A DNA stretch of 64,000 nucleotides from Neoceratodus forsteri (Eukaryota; Chordata; Ceratodontiformes; Ceratodontidae). The DNA is taken from contig CM028129.1 in NCBI GenBank assembly GCA_016271365.2, positions 843,962,001 to 844,026,000 on the forward strand. Reading direction: 5' to 3'. The notes under the pieces were generated by a model. The model made no database searches and was not told the origin of the DNA. It saw only the letters and a program-made list of their open reading frames with translations. Positions 1-11,480 of this stretch are shown piece by piece (within the stretch, counting starts at the first letter, position 1; every line of letters begins with the position of its first letter). The position numbers and the translations under genes are program-made.

Positions 1-119
1 CACTAAACCCATCCATGTCAAGCCCTGACAGCATGGACCCTAAAACTCCTGCAAATCTCTACACCAGCCATTGCCCTCCCACTGTCTCACTTCCCTCAGT
101 GCTGTCCCTCTAGCCTAGA

Positions 120-723
120 AAGTTGTTAAGGTTCTGCCTCTGCACAAAGGTGGTGACACCTCCTCCCCAGGCAACTACAGGCTGATCTCACTCCTTTCCT
201 CTCTTGCTAAGCTTCAAGAGGCCATTGTGTACTCTATGCTTGTTGGCTTCCTTGATTTCTCAACTTTCCTTTCACCTTACCAGTCTTGTTTTAGAAAGAC
301 CCATTCTACTGTCTCATGCCTGCTACATTTAACTGACTCTGTTTTCACTGGGATGGATCAGGGACATACCACAACAGCCATATTCATTGATCTTGCCAAA
401 GCTTTTGACTCTGTATCCCATCCACTCCTCCTGGACAAGCTGAACTCTGCTGGCCTCTCTGCACCAATGTTGGACTAGTTCTGGTCATACCTTATTGGCT
501 GTCAACAATCAGTTCAGGTGGGTGGTGTCCTATCCCCTCCCATCTTAGAAGGGGTCCCACAGGGCTCCATCCTGGGTCTGATCCTTTTCTCAATTTTTCT
601 CATTGACCTCCCTACTGCCTGTGTCTCTTCGCATATCCACATGTATGTGGATGGCACTGTCATCTACACTTGTGGACCTTCAACCTCAACTATGAAGGTC
701 CCAGTCCAGAACTTTCTCTTTAA
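120..723 (+). pseudogene. LINE reverse-transcriptase fragment (Jockey/CR1-L2 superfamily)
   Basis: A broken piece of a non-LTR retrotransposon reverse transcriptase, the enzyme that copies LINE RNA into the target site. The frame reads LPLHKGGD, NYRLISLLSSLAKLQE, FRKTHSTVSCLL, the palm motif FIDLAKAFDSVSH, and then EGVPQGSILGLILFSIFL; these are the ordered RT blocks of the CR1/L2/Rex group. An in-frame stop at 476-478 splits it, and the catalytic box that should read YADD is MYVDG here, so it is dead. The N-terminal endonuclease and the C-terminal half are missing; it stops where a tRNA-like SINE begins near 728. The frame resembles the LINEs at 4.6-5.7 kb and 23-24.4 kb and is probably the same family. 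The exact clade is uncertain. Confidence 0.8.
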
Positions 724-727
724 CCAT

Positions 728-1010
728 GTTGAGTGATAGCACACAGTGGTAGAACACTGACACAGTAGTTGAAGGGGGTTTGATTTCCAGTGAAGTAAAT
801 CTTTTTTTTTCTCATTATAATTTGTGTAGTGTGCGTTTACAGATGTCATTGCTGATGCCAATGAAAAGAGTTTCAGCAATGTTTGAAGCAGTCTTTCAGA
901 ACATTAAACTTTTACTTTGTTGCAGTCAACTTAATTAGTTCTGGCTGATATTTTGAAGATTGTCTAAGTTTGAATGCAACTTAGTGGGAAGCAATACTTC
1001 AAGTTGACAA
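728..1010 (+). repeat. tRNA-like SINE, copy 1
   Basis: The start carries a pol III-like A box (gatagcacacagtgg, from 734) and a B box (ggtttgatttcc, about 779-790) at tRNA spacing. The same head recurs at 1,121. The body after the head is AT-rich and not recognised, so the end is approximate. Confidence 0.5.
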
Positions 1011-1102
1011 AATGTTCATTACTAAACTCCACTGCAGCTGGTTATGGGGGTTTGCACTCAGCACAGGATGTGCATTATCACTGTATGGGTTTCTTGTCAA
1101 TA

Positions 1103-1250
1103 AACTTTCTGTTTCACCATGTGGAATGATAGCACACAGTGGTAGAGCATCAAGACAGTAGTTGAAGGGGGTCCAGGTCCAATATGCAATGAAGAACATT
1201 GTTTTCTTTCTTACTATAATTTATGTAGTTGTGATAGAGTCAAGGACCCT
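1103..1250 (+). repeat. tRNA-like SINE, copy 2 (tandem duplicate)
   Basis: This repeats the block near 711-830 about 390 bp downstream, including some upstream flank (aactttct, then accatgt) and the A-box-like tract. The B-box region is weaker (ggtccaggtcc). Because flank is shared, a local duplication is more likely than two independent insertions. Confidence 0.45.
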
Positions 1251-1914
1251 ATCTCAGTTAAAAAATTGTAACTGGGTTTAAAGCAGCACTGCTGCAAAAA
1301 AAAAATTTCCTACATGGTGTCAAATTAGGGATATCCTAGGCATTAAGTAAACCCTAGAAGTAAAATAAATTATATGTATACCTTCTCTTTCCCCTGTGTA
1401 AGTCTGTGCTTCCCATTCTGTTAATTGCTCTTTCTCTGTGCCCTGCTGGATGGCCACTGTCAGTGTGTTTTTCTTTTCATATTCTTATATCTAGTTTTCT
1501 GTTTTCTTCTCAGTTCTGTAACCACCCTCCCCCCAAAAAAAGAATATAACAGACATGCTTGCATGCAGAGAATACAACCACTTCAGAAAGTCCCTTAAAG
1601 CAGACTATTGGAAGGGTGTATGTTTTCTTTTAAATTATGTTCCCTTTGGATAGATAGAAAAATAGTTTTGGGACAATTAATATTATGCTTCCCTGTCTGC
1701 TATATAGCTGCAGCAAGTAGTAAACAGAAAAGAGCAGCCATCCCAAATAATAAATGAACAAAGTATTTTAAATACTGAAAAACTCTAGACAGGAAGTTCC
1801 TCTTTTACAAACAGATCAGGTCCCCTTTATGACCTTACAGCTCATTTCTATAACAAACTCTAGTCAGAGCCAATACGGCTGTGGTGAGCTGCTAAATGAC
1901 CAAAGTTGCACCTG
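1250..1914. other. AT-rich intergenic stretch, nothing recognised
   Basis: Short homopolymer runs and AT-rich sequence. I see no long frame, SINE promoter box or LINE motif. Confidence 0.5.
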
Positions 1915-3300
1915 TGCATAGAAAATTTGGAATGACGGGGTGTAACTCGGCCATTTGTTGGAGTTTTTTCACCATATTTTCAACAGGCCTTTTTGGGACC
2001 CCACTTCATGAAAAGTGCCACTGCCTATTCATTCACGTGTTCTGAAAGGTGATTTCACAGAGTGGCTGCGCTGTTCTGCACTACATGTGTGAAAACACAT
2101 TTGAGGCAGGATATGAAAAATGATGGCTATATTGTTAATAAGGAGGTGTACAAAAATGGCAATGTTCAAAATCTGGAGTGAAAATATTAAAAATTGGTGA
2201 AGTTAGGAGCGTGCGTAAAAGCTGCACAATGCACACTCGTAATGCAGTCATTTTTGAGAATTTTGTTACCAAATTTGCAACATGGACTTTTTGGGAGCCC
2301 ACCTCATGAACAGTGGCACTGTCATTTTGTGAATCAATCCCAAAAGGTGATTCCATGCAGCGATCATAAAATCACCTCTCAGGACCGAGTAGTGAAATGA
2401 CAGTGACAGTTTTCATGAGGTGGAGTCCCAAGAACCCCATGTTAAACATTTTGGGCCAAAATTCCTAAAAATGGCTGATATAGCAAGATAAATTGAAAAC
2501 CCCATTGAGTGCCATTATACAGCTCTTACCTTTAATTCTTCAGTTTGTGGTTTGGCTTTGAAGAGTACAGACGTGTCCTGGTCCAGAGAAGATGACAGTG
2601 CTGACCTCCAGAGGTAAGTATGGGGTAAGGGGATGTGTGGGGAAGTTGGTTCTCAGTGGGAGGGTGGGGATGGGGAGGGGACTGGGGTGATGACGAGGGA
2701 TCATTTTCTATTTTACAGGTAAAAAAAGACATCAGGAGACTGTTTTCTTTATTTACAGGAAACAAAAACAAATTTGGGCACACTGGGGTGGGCTCCCAGT
2801 GTGCCACATGGTGGGGAGACAGACATGATGCCTACACAGGGACTGGGCACCTCAATGTCAGTGGGGGGAATGAATAAAAAAAATTAGACACACTGGGGTG
2901 GGTTCCCAGTGTGCCACATGACTTGGGGGGGGGCTGTATATGATGTCGACACAGGGATTGGGCACCCCAATGTTGGCATGGGAGAGAAACAAAAAAAACT
3001 AAATTTGGGCACACTGGCGTGGGCTCCCAGTGTGCTCCATGAGTTGGGGGGGGTTACATGATGCTGACATTGGGATTGGGCACCCTGATGACGGTGCAGA
3101 AATGGAGGGACCGGGGTGTACTGCAGCAGTGGGAGGGAGTGGGAGGGTTTTATTACCCGCTGGTGCTGGAAGTAAGCAGGAAGGACAGAAGCAGTGGGAG
3201 GTGCGGAAGGAATGCCATCCGCAAGATGGTGCAGGCAATGCAACTGCACATGTGCGGCATTCGTACATGCGTAGTTGCAGTTGACAAGATGGTGCCAGGA
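1915..3300 (+). repeat. Dispersed structured repeat, copy A
   Basis: The first 600 bp are built of degenerate units of roughly 300 bp (ttcaacaggcctttttggga, then catgaaaagtg, then aggcaggatatgaaaaatga). After this comes ggctttgaagagt with a splice-like cagag/gtaagtatgg at about 2,610. Then a unit containing cacactggggtgggctccca recurs near 2,780, 2,888 and 3,008. The same order of blocks is found at 32,330-33,740 on the same strand, so this is one dispersed family. No protein is recognised in it, and its class is unknown. Confidence 0.7.
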
Positions 3301-3770
3301 ATATGGAAGTAACAGCTGAAACAGTGCGGCTGTTACTCAGTAGTGCACAATCATGGCAGAGTGTTACATGCTCCATTGGACTTTCAGAAGGCTACTTCCA
3401 ACTGTCCAATGGAAGATGCCACGATCGGCCATTTTAGGAGCAACAGATCATGCGCAAAATGGCTGTAGGCTCCACCCACAGCCATAAAACTAGGAAAGCT
3501 GAGTCATGCCTCATTTAAAGGAGCTGCCTGCCACTAGGCCTAAACTCCCAGGAGGTATTCAACTTCCTACTCTGATATGGAAAACTAAACTTCTAATATT
3601 TTAGTGTACATTCTGTAAGAAATGCTGCTGCAGGCCTCATCCCACATTTCTAAGGCTGCCTGACATTGTCAGTACAAACTTTTTGAGATAAGTAAAATGG
3701 GTCTACGGAACATTAAGAGGCATTTTACCCATGTTTCTTCCTCAATTCCTGTGTGAGGACTACTTTCTTG
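3300..3770. other. Unassigned stretch, nothing recognised
   Basis: No family was recognised. It may be the tail of the dispersed repeat on its left. Confidence 0.4.
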
Positions 3771-3774
3771 CCTC

Positions 3775-3935
3775 ATCACAGTAACCATGGTAGTAAGCAG
3801 CAACAATATCATTACCCCAGCAACCTCCATGCTAATCTCAGTAACCGCGTTAGCATCACCCCTAGCAACCTCTATGTTGATTATAGTAATCACAGTAGCA
3901 AGCAGCATCAAACAATCACCCCACCTCTATGCTGC
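3775..3935. repeat. Short minisatellite, unit about 55 bp
   Basis: Two to three degenerate copies of a unit containing catggtagtaagcagcaaca and cagcaacctccatgctaatc. The frames here arise only from the repeat. Confidence 0.5.
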
Positions 3936-4019
3936 AAACACAACCTTATTTTCATCTGTCAGCACTGTAACATAAGTTAAAGTAAAAAAATCTGTCACTG
4001 TGGTGTATGTAATCTGGGT

Positions 4020-4150
4020 GATTAGTTTGTAGGGGGATTGTCTTCAAGAGGGAGCTGTATGGGTTTCTCAGGATCTGGAAATGAATGTTCTTCTTTCCTT
4101 TAACCCTCTGAAAACTGTAACAGTTTGTTTGGACTCAGAGTGAGATAAAC
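4020..4150 (-). pseudogene. Inverted scrap of the LINE at 4.6-5.7 kb
   Basis: The reverse complement contains actgttacagttttcagagg, which also occurs at 4,600-4,622, with similar sequence on both sides. It is therefore a small inverted piece of the same LINE family, with no useful frame. Confidence 0.5.
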
Positions 4151-4329
4151 TGACAGCATAAAGTGCAATATCCATACATAAACTGAAACTTATGTTAGTA
4201 ACATAATGACTGCTTTTGACCACTGCATGCTTGGGCTCGCCCTCCCAGAAAAGGACTGACCACACCATGTAAGTACAGTATATTACCTCTTTCAATCAGC
4301 CAGGAGAGCAGAGACCATCATGTTATACC

Positions 4330-4565
4330 TACAGCCTGCACATTGGTGCTCTCCTTAGGGTTGCTCCCCACAAATCAGATACACATATACATGCAGCCTG
4401 CATGTCTGGGCTGTCCAAGTCTCCCATAACAAACACTCATGCACAAAACACAAAACACAAACACACACCTTGTTCAACGTGGCTCTCATTACATCCCCCA
4501 CCCACAAACACACACAGCCTGCATATCAGGGCTCTCCTGACCACCTCCATCAAACATATACACTT
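4330..4565. repeat. Minisatellite, left block
   Basis: Degenerate units contain gcctgcatatcagggctctc followed by CACA-rich spacers. The same unit reappears at 5,685-6,000 beyond a LINE, so the LINE probably landed inside one array. Confidence 0.55.
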
Positions 4566-4574
4566 TGTCCTGTC

Positions 4575-5680
4575 TGCCCAGCTTCCACTGAGTCCAGGCA
4601 AACTGTTACAGTTTTCAGAGGGTTAATTGAACAGGGAACATTAATTATCAGCTCCTCAGCAACCCCTCTGGAGGGTGTTCCTGCCTTCAAGTATATTGAT
4701 TTGTGGCTTGATAGTAAGCTTGACTTCTCAACCCACATTGACACTATCCATGCCAAACTTCACCCCAAACTCGGTGTCCTGTACTGCCACAAAGAATACC
4801 TTCCCCCAGGTGAGCCGGGTGCTGGTCACTAAAATAGTTCTCCTGGTCTTCGACCATGCAGATTTGGTCTATGGCACCACCTTTTCCTCTTCCATTGCCA
4901 GACTGAATACCTTCAGCAGTGCTTTCTGTCATTCTGCTACCAACTCACTCTCCAATGCTTATCACTGCTCCCTCTACTCCTCCCTTTCCATCATCCCACT
5001 TCATTCACATCACCAGTTACACTGTGCCTCCTTCATTGCTAAATACTGGCTTGGGCCCCTTCCCTCCTACCTCTTATTACTCCTCTCCCCATCCCCTACT
5101 CCTCTTAATCTCACCATTCGAGGGATCCCTTTACCTTCTCCATTCTCCACCCTCACTCCTATGCAGGGCAAACTACCTTCTCCAACCACCTCACCTCCCT
5201 TTAGAACCTGCTCCCCCTCTTCCTTCTGCCTCTCCCCCTTAATCCCAGCCCTTAGATACCAGCTAAGGCACCTTCCTACTCCCTTCTGCCCCTGTCAACC
5301 TCACTTGACTCTCCTTCACATCTTTCCTGTCCTCCTCTCCTGCACATGCCCTGCCCCCATTAATTAGGCTTAATGTGGCTATGCCAAGAATCTGATTCTG
5401 TGTGCCAAAGCACTGTCACCTTCTGTAACAGGCACTGGGCGCTATATTGTATACTTGCATGCTTGTCTACATATCATTGCTACGAATGATGGTGTTGTTT
5501 ACCTGCTTGATCATCATAATGCTTTGGCACGTATAGAGTTGTCTACCTAACCACAATCTGATGTTTTTGTAACTTTATTCTTTCTGTACTCCCCCTCCCC
5601 AGGGTTGCACCTGGAAACAAGCCTTGGCACAGTGTGCCTTTCCCAGTTACCAGTTTTTAAAGGACTAAATAATTAAACAC
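4575..5680 (+). pseudogene. LINE fragment: RT C-terminal region and 3' end
   Basis: Remnant of the C-terminal half of a CR1/L2-type LINE protein. The frames read YIDLWLDSKLDFSTHI and LHPKLGVLY. After a frameshift near 4,810 they read VFDHADLVYG, NAYHCSLYSSLSIIPLHSH and HCASFIAKYWLGPLPSYL. This order matches the minus-strand LINE at 23.4-24.3 kb (RHLDFSVHIDAV, FDYCDIVYDAA, THHCDLYGALNLLPLHSQ), which supports a shared family. A 3' tail (cagtgtgcctttcccagtta) at about 5,630 recurs at 31,508. No catalytic part survives. Confidence 0.78.
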
Positions 5681-5684
5681 AGAG

Positions 5685-5725
5685 TCTGCAAATTAGGGTT
5701 CTCCTTACTACCACCAATCACACAG

Positions 5726-5756
<31 letters not shown>

Positions 5757-5834
5757 TTCTGCATATCAGGGCTCTCCTTAGGTCCATCCTCTCAATATAC
5801 ACAGGCTATGATAAGGACTTTCCTTAGCACTCCC

Positions 5835-5876
<42 letters not shown>

Positions 5877-6000
5877 CCTCTGTATCAGGGATCTCTCTAG
5901 CTCCTCCAAACACACAGCTTGCATATCAAGACTCTCCTTAGTCATGCCCCCCTCACACACACACAGACACATAGGCTATCAGAGCTTTCCTTAGTACTTC
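5685..6000. repeat. Minisatellite and CA microsatellites, right block
   Basis: Units with gcatatcagggctctcctta alternate with long (CA)n runs at about 5,722-5,753 and 5,839-5,873. It continues the array seen left of the LINE. Confidence 0.65.
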
Positions 6001-6239
6001 CATCCGAAGACATCTTGGGATCATAATATTGTAGGTCTAATGGAGCCTGAAGAGGAGTTTTACCCATGTTATTACTGACATTACTGTGAGGAATACATTT
6101 ACGTCAGGTCACATTAACAGTGGTAGCAACATGGATACTTTCACCCTTGGCTTTGTGATGTCTCTCAAACAGTCAGTTGCATCCAGTGCCCTCACTCCCC
6201 CAATCCATCATGATTGGTCCCTGTTTCATGATTGTTGAA

Positions 6240-6470
6240 GGTAGCAGCTCTCCTCTATGGCCCTGATCCCCACTGGACTGTTATACATATCTGTCTATAG
6301 TGGCTCACCTCTATGACCCCAATCAGGCCTTACACTTAGCTGCTGGTAGTGACGTCCCTCTGTGGCCCCAAGCATGCCTTTAAACCTAGATGCCAGTAGC
6401 TCCTCACCTCTGTGGCCCTGATTGGGCCTTCAAAACCAGTCGTTGTTACTGACTTCCTTCTGTAACAGGC
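6240..6470. repeat. Minisatellite, unit about 60 bp
   Basis: About four degenerate copies of a unit around cacctctgtggccctgattg, followed by a gggccttcaaa-like end. No coding function is suggested. Confidence 0.6.
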
Positions 6471-6559
6471 AGGCATGGCATTGCTAACAGTATACCTTCC
6501 ATCTTGTGCTGGCTCCCATACCAGTCAACCAAAAGTTATACAGTAACTGGATGTTAAAA

Positions 6560-6890
6560 CCCCAGGCTCTAGGATGCCCGGTTCCACAACAATTTCGTTG
6601 ACCGGCATCACAGCGATGGGATTTATGTCGACCGCACATTGCGGTTTTCATAAATTCCGATGGTCTTCCGGTCCGTTTTTCTATCGGGGGGCTTTGCCCC
6701 CTGAACCCCCTGTACTAATTATAATCAACTCAAAGTTGGAGTTGATTTGAGGAGGGGGTGCAGGACCAGGAGACAGTGTGCCCCTGTCTCAGGTGAATCA
6801 ACACAGCGACCTGTCGACAAACTGTCGATTTTGTCAACAGCGACATAGGTAGTTGTGCTGGTGTCGCTGTCGGGGTGGTATACCAAAAAC
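6560..6890. mobile_element. Possible CpG-rich MITE
   Basis: This patch is much richer in CG dinucleotides than its surroundings (gtcgaccgcac, cctgtcgacaaactgtcgat, gtcgctgtcgg). It has a central hairpin (caactc...gagttg near 6,727-6,746) and roughly mirrored G/C-rich arms (ccccctgaaccccctg, and aggagggggtgcagg). Arms and target duplications are not clear enough to fix the ends. Confidence 0.4.
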
Positions 6891-7260
6891 CCCATCCCTC
6901 TTAAGATTCTCTAACCTGTTCTCTAATGTACAGATTTGTAAATGTTTTAACTAACTGTTGTAAATATTGTATGTTGAACAGTGTATGGTTTGATGATGTA
7001 TGTATTGCTACTTGTATGTTTTCAATGTGTGCACTAGGTTGCCATTGTGAATGAGCATATGCTCAATGGTTATTCCTAATAAACAACAACAAGATGCACT
7101 CCACCTGCTTTCCCAACCCCTCACTCTGTTCCTGGCCCTGCATTCTAAACAAAGAAGTTCATACTACCTTCCTCTGTGTGCTTTCCCACCTCCCGCCTTT
7201 CATTGCCATCCAGTCTTTTAGTAAAAACACTCCAACACTCAAATCCTTTCTTTCCTGCTA
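6890..7260. other. Unassigned; possible LINE or SINE tail near 7,050-7,090
   Basis: The stretch gagcatatgctcaatggtta followed by ttcctaataaacaacaacaa looks like a 3' tail, but no body was recognised upstream. Confidence 0.3.
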
Positions 7261-7865
7261 GTGATACTCTCTCCTCAAAGCTTTGGAAAGAGGGAGGTGA
7301 GAATCCTGAAGGGACTTGATAATCTGAAGGTGGACAAAGCAATGGGGCCAAATGGGTGCATCCCAGCATATTGAGGGAGCTCAGAGAAATACTGGCTGCA
7401 CCTCTGACAGTTCTGTTTAACAGCTCACTGAAAACAGAAGTGGTTCCAGAGGGCTAGAAGGGGGAGGATTTAGTCCCGCTACACAAAAGAGGTAGCAGGA
7501 AGGAGGCTGGCAATTATAGGCCAGTCAGCCTGACATCGGTGTTGGGAAAGTTAAAGGAATCACTGCTAAAGGAAAAGATTGTGGAATATCTTGAATCCAG
7601 TGGGTTACAAGACCTGAGGCAGCATGGTTTAACAGAGGGGAGGACATGTCAAATGAATCAAACAGATTTCTTTGACTGGTTGATAAAGAATTTAGATCAG
7701 TGTAGAGCGGTGGATGTGGCCAACCAAGATTTCAGTAAGGCTTAAAATACTCTTCCACAAAGTAGACTAGTAAATAAGCTGGATAGGTTAGGAGTGGATG
7801 CAAATGTGGTAAATTGGATAAGAAATTGGTTAGGGGATAGGCGAAAGAGGATGGTGGTGTGGAGG
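7260..7865 (+). pseudogene. CR1 LINE reverse transcriptase, 5' piece
   Basis: CR1 RT remnant. It reads LKVDKAMGPNGCIP (consensus DKA.GPDGIHP), then GSRKEAGNYRPVSLTS, KLKESLLKEKIVEYLESS, and LRQHGLTEGRTCQMNQTDF. These blocks match the complete-looking CR1 at 25.4-25.9 kb. There are stops near 7,370, 7,458 and 7,742. It breaks off around 7,865 in the block before the catalytic centre and resumes at about 10.3 kb, so insertions have split one CR1 copy. Confidence 0.85.
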
Positions 7866-8417
7866 GGCTGTGGGATAACAGATGGACCAGACACCGAACT
7901 TCAGGTTCAACACACAATCTCTGAATGATGTTTATTCAAAATACAGGAAATAAGCTTCTGCAATGCCATATTCCTTCTTCAGTATATCAGTTTGCAGCAA
8001 CAGATTATAAATGTCCTTGCTCTGCACTTAGCCAGCACCTACTGACACTGATCCCTGATCTAACTACCTTTCAGTGAAAACCCTTCATCCCTATGTGGGC
8101 CCCATTTGTTTGGATAGTGGGGGCTCAAAAAGAAAAAAAAAAAGCTATAGACAAAGAACCTCAATGCAGAATCACTGAAAGAAGGGTTACCCCAAAGGGC
8201 ATTGGCAACAAATCAAGTTTCAATGAAATACATCATACATACTTCCATAGTGCAAATCACCATGGAATTTCAGACTTGTTCAGTTTACAGCAATTTACTT
8301 GCATTTTAAACAGCACAACTAACTTAATTTCTATAATAGTCACCTAGTACTTTTTACCATTATCAAAAACACCTAGTGCCATGGTATTTTCAACATTTAC
8401 AAGTTTCATAAACATAA
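7866..8417. other. Insertion between CR1 and foldback element, unclassified
   Basis: AT-rich sequence that interrupts the CR1. No motif or terminal repeat was recognised. Confidence 0.35.
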
Positions 8418-10112
8418 GGGCCCATATATTCAAACTGCGCCAGGCTGTGGTGCAAGCTTGGGCGCAGTTCAACTTGGCTGTGCAGGGGTGGGGCCTGGGT
8501 GATATTCAAAGGAGCTGCACCATGGCTCAGCAGCTTTGAATATCGCACCTGGCCACCCCCACTGTGCATGGCACAGTGGCACTCCGCGCCAGTGCAAGTG
8601 GCCAGAGGGAGCATGGAGATGCGCTACGCAAGTGCCATTGGGCGCCATTCACAGCAATTCCGCGAGTATTCAAAAAGGTGACATGCAAATGGGGCCATAA
8701 TTTATGCAAGGCACACATGGGGCCATTTGCATGTCATTATGGCACCATTTGCATGCCATTTGCATGCAGGTGCGCCAATCCCCGACGACTTGCGCCTGGC
8801 ACCCTGCCAGGCAGCAGCCGTTGGGGACCGACGCCCCCTGCAGCCCGATCGCGGGCATCTGTGTAAAAGTAGAAAACCGTCCTACATCCCTGGTGGTCCA
8901 GTGGACAACTTTCTACCCGATCATGGGCATCTGTGTTGATAATAAAGAAAACCCATCCTATATCCCTGGTGGTCCAGTGGACTGCACTCTGCCCGATCGC
9001 GGGCTTCTGTTGTAAGAACAGACACCCCCCTCCAAGATCCCGCTGTCTGCCCGATCGTGGGCATCTGTTGTAAGAAGAGACCCCCCCAAGATCTCGCTGA
9101 CTGCCCAATTGTGGGCATCTGTTGTAAGAAGAGACCCCCCCAAGATCCACTGACTGCCCGACCGTGGCATCTGTTGCAAGAAGAGACCCCCCATCCAATA
9201 TCCCTAGTGGTCTAGTGGCACCTCCCCACCCGCCCACTGATCCCTCTGCCCGCTCCCCAGTCAGCTCGTGGCGGCAGCACCCCACTCACCTGCCGCCCGC
9301 CACCACAGACTGACAGCTCAGTTGGGCTGCACGCCCATTGAATTATAGCGTGAGGCCAATGGGCATGCAGCCCATACTGTACTACATGGCGGTCGGCATG
9401 TGGCTGCATGCCCATTGGCTCATGCTGTGAACTAATGGGTGTGCAGCCCTACTGAGCTGTCAGGCGCAGGGCGGCAGAGGGTGGTGCTGCCACCCGCCAG
9501 CTGACCGGAGGGAGCGGAGTGGTGGAGCCCAGTGGGCAGGTGGGGAGGGGGTACCATTAGACCACCAGGAGATTAGATGGGGGTCTCTTCTATAACAGAT
9601 GCCCACCATCAGGCAGTCAGTGGGATCTTGAGGGGGTCTCTTCATAAGCACGCCCGCGATCGGGCAGTCAGCGGATCTTGAGGGGTGTCTTTACAATAGA
9701 TGCCCACGATCGGCAGAGTGCGTCCACTGGACCACCAGGGATATGGGACTTTTTTTATTTTATGAATGCCTGCGATCAGGCATGGGGGGTGCCATCAGGT
9801 GCAGCCGGAACTCGGGTGGCCACCCACAGGTGGCAGCTGCCGTGTTGCACCCTGCAATGCAGCAGCTCACCTGTGGGTGGTCATCTGTTGTTTCTTTTTT
9901 TGGCTTAACTTTGTGCTGGTGCAAGTAGGGGTTGCGTATGCATGGCTCTGCACATCCCGGGATGAATATCGGGCTATGCAGGTTATGCATGGAATGCCCC
10001 CCACCTGTGCCTCATACATTACTGATGCGCCTGGACACATCGATTTCTGCGGCATTGTGGGTTGCGATGGTGTACTGTTGCGCCATGCGCATCCCTTTTG
10101 AATATCTGGGCC
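8418..10112. mobile_element. Foldback-type DNA element with tandem repeats in both arms
   Basis: The two ends are inverted copies: gggcccatatattcaaa at the left, and tggcccagatattcaaaa read from the right on the other strand. The centre is a palindrome (ccaatgggcatgcagccca at 9,356 against tggctgcatgcccattgg at 9,400). About six tandem units of 50-75 bp, each around gcccgatcgtgggcatctgt, lie in the left arm (8,846-9,200). About four lie inverted in the right arm (9,570-9,785). It holds no transposase. It sits inside the CR1 that flanks it. No clear target duplication was seen. Confidence 0.75.
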
Positions 10113-10259
10113 AAGGTATATACATCAAGGTATTTTATGACATAGTGCTATTACATACTAAATCCAACAACAATAAACACAACCTGTTTTACATATGCTC
10201 GCAGGTCAGCACGATAACCTTCCTGTACGAGGACCTGAGAGGGAAAAGGAAAATTAAAG

Positions 10260-11480
10260 AGGACACTATAGCATAGTCAAGAAAGGGAAGGGGGTGCACA
10301 TAGGTGGCCAACCTTATGGACTAGAAATTGTAAAGGATAGAATAGACTAAGAAATAGAAGAACTGTTGCAACAGATTTAAGAAAAGGTCGGTCCTCAAGA
10401 GTGGCAGGAGCTGCCTGCCACAGGTGGTAAACAGAGTTTGCTACAAGGCAGGAAGGGTGACCAGCGGTGTGCCTCACAAATCAGTGCTGGGACCAGTCCT
10501 CTTTAATGTCCTTATAAGTGAGATTACAGAGGAGCTGGAAGGGAAGGTCTGCCTCCTTGTGGATAACACCAAACTCTGCAAAAGGGTGGACACTCGGGGG
10601 GGGGGGGGGATAGGCAGAGACCAGAGAACACTATAGGATCAAGGGTATGGCAGCTGGGTTTGAATATGAAATAGTGCAAAATAATGCACTTGGGGCACAG
10701 AAGCCATGGGGCAGAGCACAAAATGGCAGGAGTGGTATTGATGATCACCAAGAAGAAGAGAGACCGGGGGGTAATCATATTATATTACTTAAAGGTGGAC
10801 AGGCAGTGCAACAAGGCAGTAGGCAGTACTACTTGGATGTTGGTGTGCATACAGTAGAGAGGGTATCACTAGCAGAAAGAGGGAGGTGATGTTGCCTGTG
10901 TATAGATTGCTGCTAAGACCTCACCTAGAGTATTGTGCTCAGTTCTGGAGATCACATCTCCAGAAGGACATAGACAGTGTGGAGGTGGTTCTGAGGAGGG
11001 CAACTAAAATGGTGCAGGGTCTGCATCAAAAGCCCTGCTGAGAGAGACTAAAGGACCTTAGTATGTATACCTTGGAACAGAAGAGGGAGGGGGGATATGA
11101 GAGAGACCTTTAAATACCTCACTGTGGTAAATAAGGTACAGGATGGAAGTATTTTTCAGAAGAAAAGGTGCTTAAGAGCAAGGTGACATGGTATGAAGTG
11201 GAGGGGAGGATAGATTCAGGAGAGATGTGAGGAAGTACTTCTTCATGGAAAGAGGGGTTGCTTCCTGAAACAGTCTTCCAGAGGAGATTGGGAGAAACAG
11301 TGGTGGAGTTCAAGAATGCATGGAATAAGCACAAGGGAATCATAGTGAAAGGAAGGGGGGAGTGAGAAAAGGGTGTAAATCAGGCATGGTCTGCAGTAAT
11401 AGTGCAGGTAGGGAGAACTGGGCAGACTGGATTGGCCAAGCAGTCCTTATCTGCTATCAAAGTCTCTGTTTCTATGTTTC
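10260..11480 (+). pseudogene. CR1 LINE, 3' piece of the split copy
   Basis: The CR1 reading resumes here: SGVPHKSVLGPVLFNVLIS (consensus GVPQGSVLGPLLF), then LLVDNTKLCK where FADDTK is expected, then HLQKDIDSVEVVLRRATKMV and EGGY..ETFKYL. The element ends in the typical CR1 3' region (gactggattggccaagcagt, ttctatgtttc near 11,480). Several stops and frameshifts are present, and the catalytic aspartates are degraded. Together with 7,260-7,865 it makes one 5'-truncated CR1 interrupted by about 2.4 kb of later insertions. Confidence 0.85.
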
